NCBI RefSeq assembly: GCF_000016505.1
Contig: NC_009706.1
Coordinates: forward strand, 1,488,001-1,552,000
Direction of reading: 5' to 3'
DNA length: 64,000 bases
From: Clostridium kluyveri DSM 555
GTDB lineage: Bacteria > Bacillota > Clostridia > Clostridiales > Clostridiaceae
Each line of letters opens with the position of its first letter. The first letter of the stretch is position 1. Of this stretch, positions 63,088-64,000 are shown piece after piece. A program made the position numbers and the translations under genes. The notes beneath the pieces were generated by a model. The model saw only the letters and a list, made by a program, of their open reading frames with translations. It had not been told where the DNA came from and made no database searches.

Positions 63088-63130
63088 TATACAATGTTAA
63101 TAAATTAAAAACATTGTATAAAAAATATAT
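63088..63130 (+). terminator. Terminator after the 62773 gene
   Basis: TATACAATGTT (63088-63098) / AACATTGTATA (63110-63120), then AAAAAATATAT; a second AACTAAAT / ATTTAGTT hairpin follows. Confidence 0.6.
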
Positions 63131-63253
63131 ATATTAACTAAATTCATTCGATAATTTAGTTGATATATACTTCAAACAAAGGTTTCTAAGCTTGCTTTTT
63201 AAGAACAAGAAAAGAAACCTAATAGAAAATGAAGTGATTTTTTGGAGGTAATT

Positions 63254-63859
63254 ATGACGGGAAAGACACATGCAGCGGTGGGACTTTGCGGAGCGGCGTT
63301 TTTATTAGTTCCTAAAACAAGTATAGAAACTTCTATTATAGGTTTGGGTTTTGTGGTACTGGGATCATATGCCACAGATGCAGATTTGAAAATGTCTAAA
63401 GCCGGCCATGTTATAAGTGATATTATACATATGGCTATTTTGTTGTTAGGATTATATCTGGCGGATACATATATGTTTCATTACAATGTTATAAATTTAA
63501 TAAGTAAAAATATGCCCGGGCCACTGAAAATAATAGGTATTATATTTATAATTGGCTCAATAGTTTTGGGAAGAATAACAGGTCATAGAAAATATATGCA
63601 TAGCTTATTAGGCTTTATGACCATGACCATGGGAGTATGGCTCATTGCAGGTGAGTTTGCCGTTTGGTTTGCACTTGGATATGCACTGCATATGTTATTT
63701 GATTTATTAAATGAAAAGCCAGAATATCTATTATTTCCATTACCTGTGGGAGGTTTTTGCTTTTCACTGGTCAGTTCTAGAGGGGCGGCAAATACTATGA
63801 TATCTATTATTAGTTATACTGCTTTTTTGTTTAAAATAGCATACATATGTATAACTTAA
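63254..63859 (+). CDS. YdjM-type membrane-bound metal-dependent hydrolase family protein
   Basis: 201 aa from ATG 63254, five bases after TTGGAGGT; the frame opens at 63242. MTGKTHAAVGLCGAAF at the start, LGSYATDADLKMSKAGHV, GHRKYMHSLLGF and LHMLFDLLNEKPEYLLFPLP carry the conserved His/Asp residues of the LexA-regulated/YdjM (DUF457) membrane hydrolase family. Four or five helices. Substrate unknown, though some members are linked to phospholipids. Monocistronic by context. Confidence 0.85.
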   Translation: MTGKTHAAVGLCGAAFLLVPKTSIETSIIGLGFVVLGSYATDADLKMSKAGHVISDIIHMAILLLGLYLADTYMFHYNVINLISKNMPGPLKIIGIIFIIGSIVLGRITGHRKYMHSLLGFMTMTMGVWLIAGEFAVWFALGYALHMLFDLLNEKPEYLLFPLPVGGFCFSLVSSRGAANTMISIISYTAFLFKIAYICIT

Positions 63860-63938
63860 AACATTTTTGAACAGAACAGGCAGCTTATCTTGTGGGTTAG
63901 CTGTTTATTTTGTGTTTATTTTTTTGAAAGATAAAAGA

Positions 63939-64000
63939 TTAGTATTTTGTTATCTCTGGAATATCTGAAACTTCTGGATTATCTACAGGTAGCAGCAGTA
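63939..64000 (-). CDS. 3' end of a gene continuing beyond the window (partial)
   Basis: On the minus strand an open frame of at least 19 codons ends at TAA (63941-63939), reading LLLPVDNPEVSDIPEITKY. It runs off the window. Too short to name. Confidence 0.3.
   Translation of the reverse strand, partial: LLLPVDNPEVSDIPEITKY

Noticed and set aside
1-64000. tRNA or rRNA genes
   Set aside because: No TPsiC-like GGTTCGAATCC/GGTTCAAATCC box with paired acceptor ends, and no rRNA-like blocks, were seen.

Overview
The window is AT-rich, with short intergenic gaps and strong GGAGG-type ribosome binding sites. Its gene content (spoVS, a spoVB-type flippase, a Spo0E-like phosphatase, RNase Y next to recA, HPr kinase, no outer-membrane genes) points to an anaerobic spore-forming Firmicute of the genus Clostridium in the broad sense. 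The species cannot be fixed from the sequence alone. No rRNA, tRNA, insertion sequence, prophage or CRISPR array was seen.

Layout. 1-15576 is mostly core: the recA 3' end, rny, spoVS; a three-gene set for a lipid-linked sugar (DPPR-synthase-like UbiA protein, GT39-like glycosyltransferase, SMR-type flippase); an aminotransferase with HPr; purB, gltX, a GapB-like GAPDH, a D,D-carboxypeptidase, a candidate structured RNA and a Nudix hydrolase. 15.6-21.7 kb is accessory: two MarR regulators, an MFS exporter, two small secreted proteins sharing almost the same signal peptide in opposite orientations, and an orphan PAS histidine kinase. 21.9-25.5 kb holds nicotinate phosphoribosyltransferase and a UvrD-type helicase. 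25.7-34.2 kb is a complete high-affinity K+ system (kdpD-kdpE, a small ORF, kdpF-A-B-C). 34.4-36.1 kb has a broken AICAR-transformylase gene and an isochorismatase-family hydrolase. 36.2-37.4 kb is a THF (folate) riboswitch driving a folT-type transporter gene. 37.4-54.3 kb is mostly ordinary chromosome: MCP, FtsA-like ATPase, M20 amidohydrolase, RluA, two convergent flippases, a beta-propeller protein, an intracellular-looking zinc phospholipase C relative, a radical SAM/B12 protein, an ECF S component, Spo0E, hprK and 5-FTHF cyclo-ligase. 54.3-64 kb has a second MFS exporter behind a MarR relic, PrsW, a two-component system, and a decayed quinone/FixCX region (ubiE, CPBP protease, menA pseudogene, fixC 3' half, fixX), then two small genes.

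How genes connect. HPr (His15 and Ser46 both present) and HPr kinase, about 46 kb apart, form the Gram-positive carbon-control pair. The folate riboswitch, folT and 5-FTHF cyclo-ligase serve one-carbon metabolism; the broken transformylase is a formyl-THF user. The kdp block is self-contained: sensor/regulator, then pump subunits, separated by a terminator. MarR-MFS appears twice, once intact with palindromes at its promoter and once with only the last ~31-45 codons of the regulator left.

Most notable: (i) the head-to-head deletion scar joining menA and fixC; (ii) the folate riboswitch with two identical octamers competing for one partner, upstream of a FolT with an unusual internal insertion; (iii) a rod-like RNA candidate at 14.69-14.89 kb; (iv) inverted signal-peptide repeats flanking marR-MFS; (v) an in-frame membrane extension of KdpC; (vi) a possible polyprenyl-phospho-pentose pathway. 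All names come from reading motifs; no database search was run.
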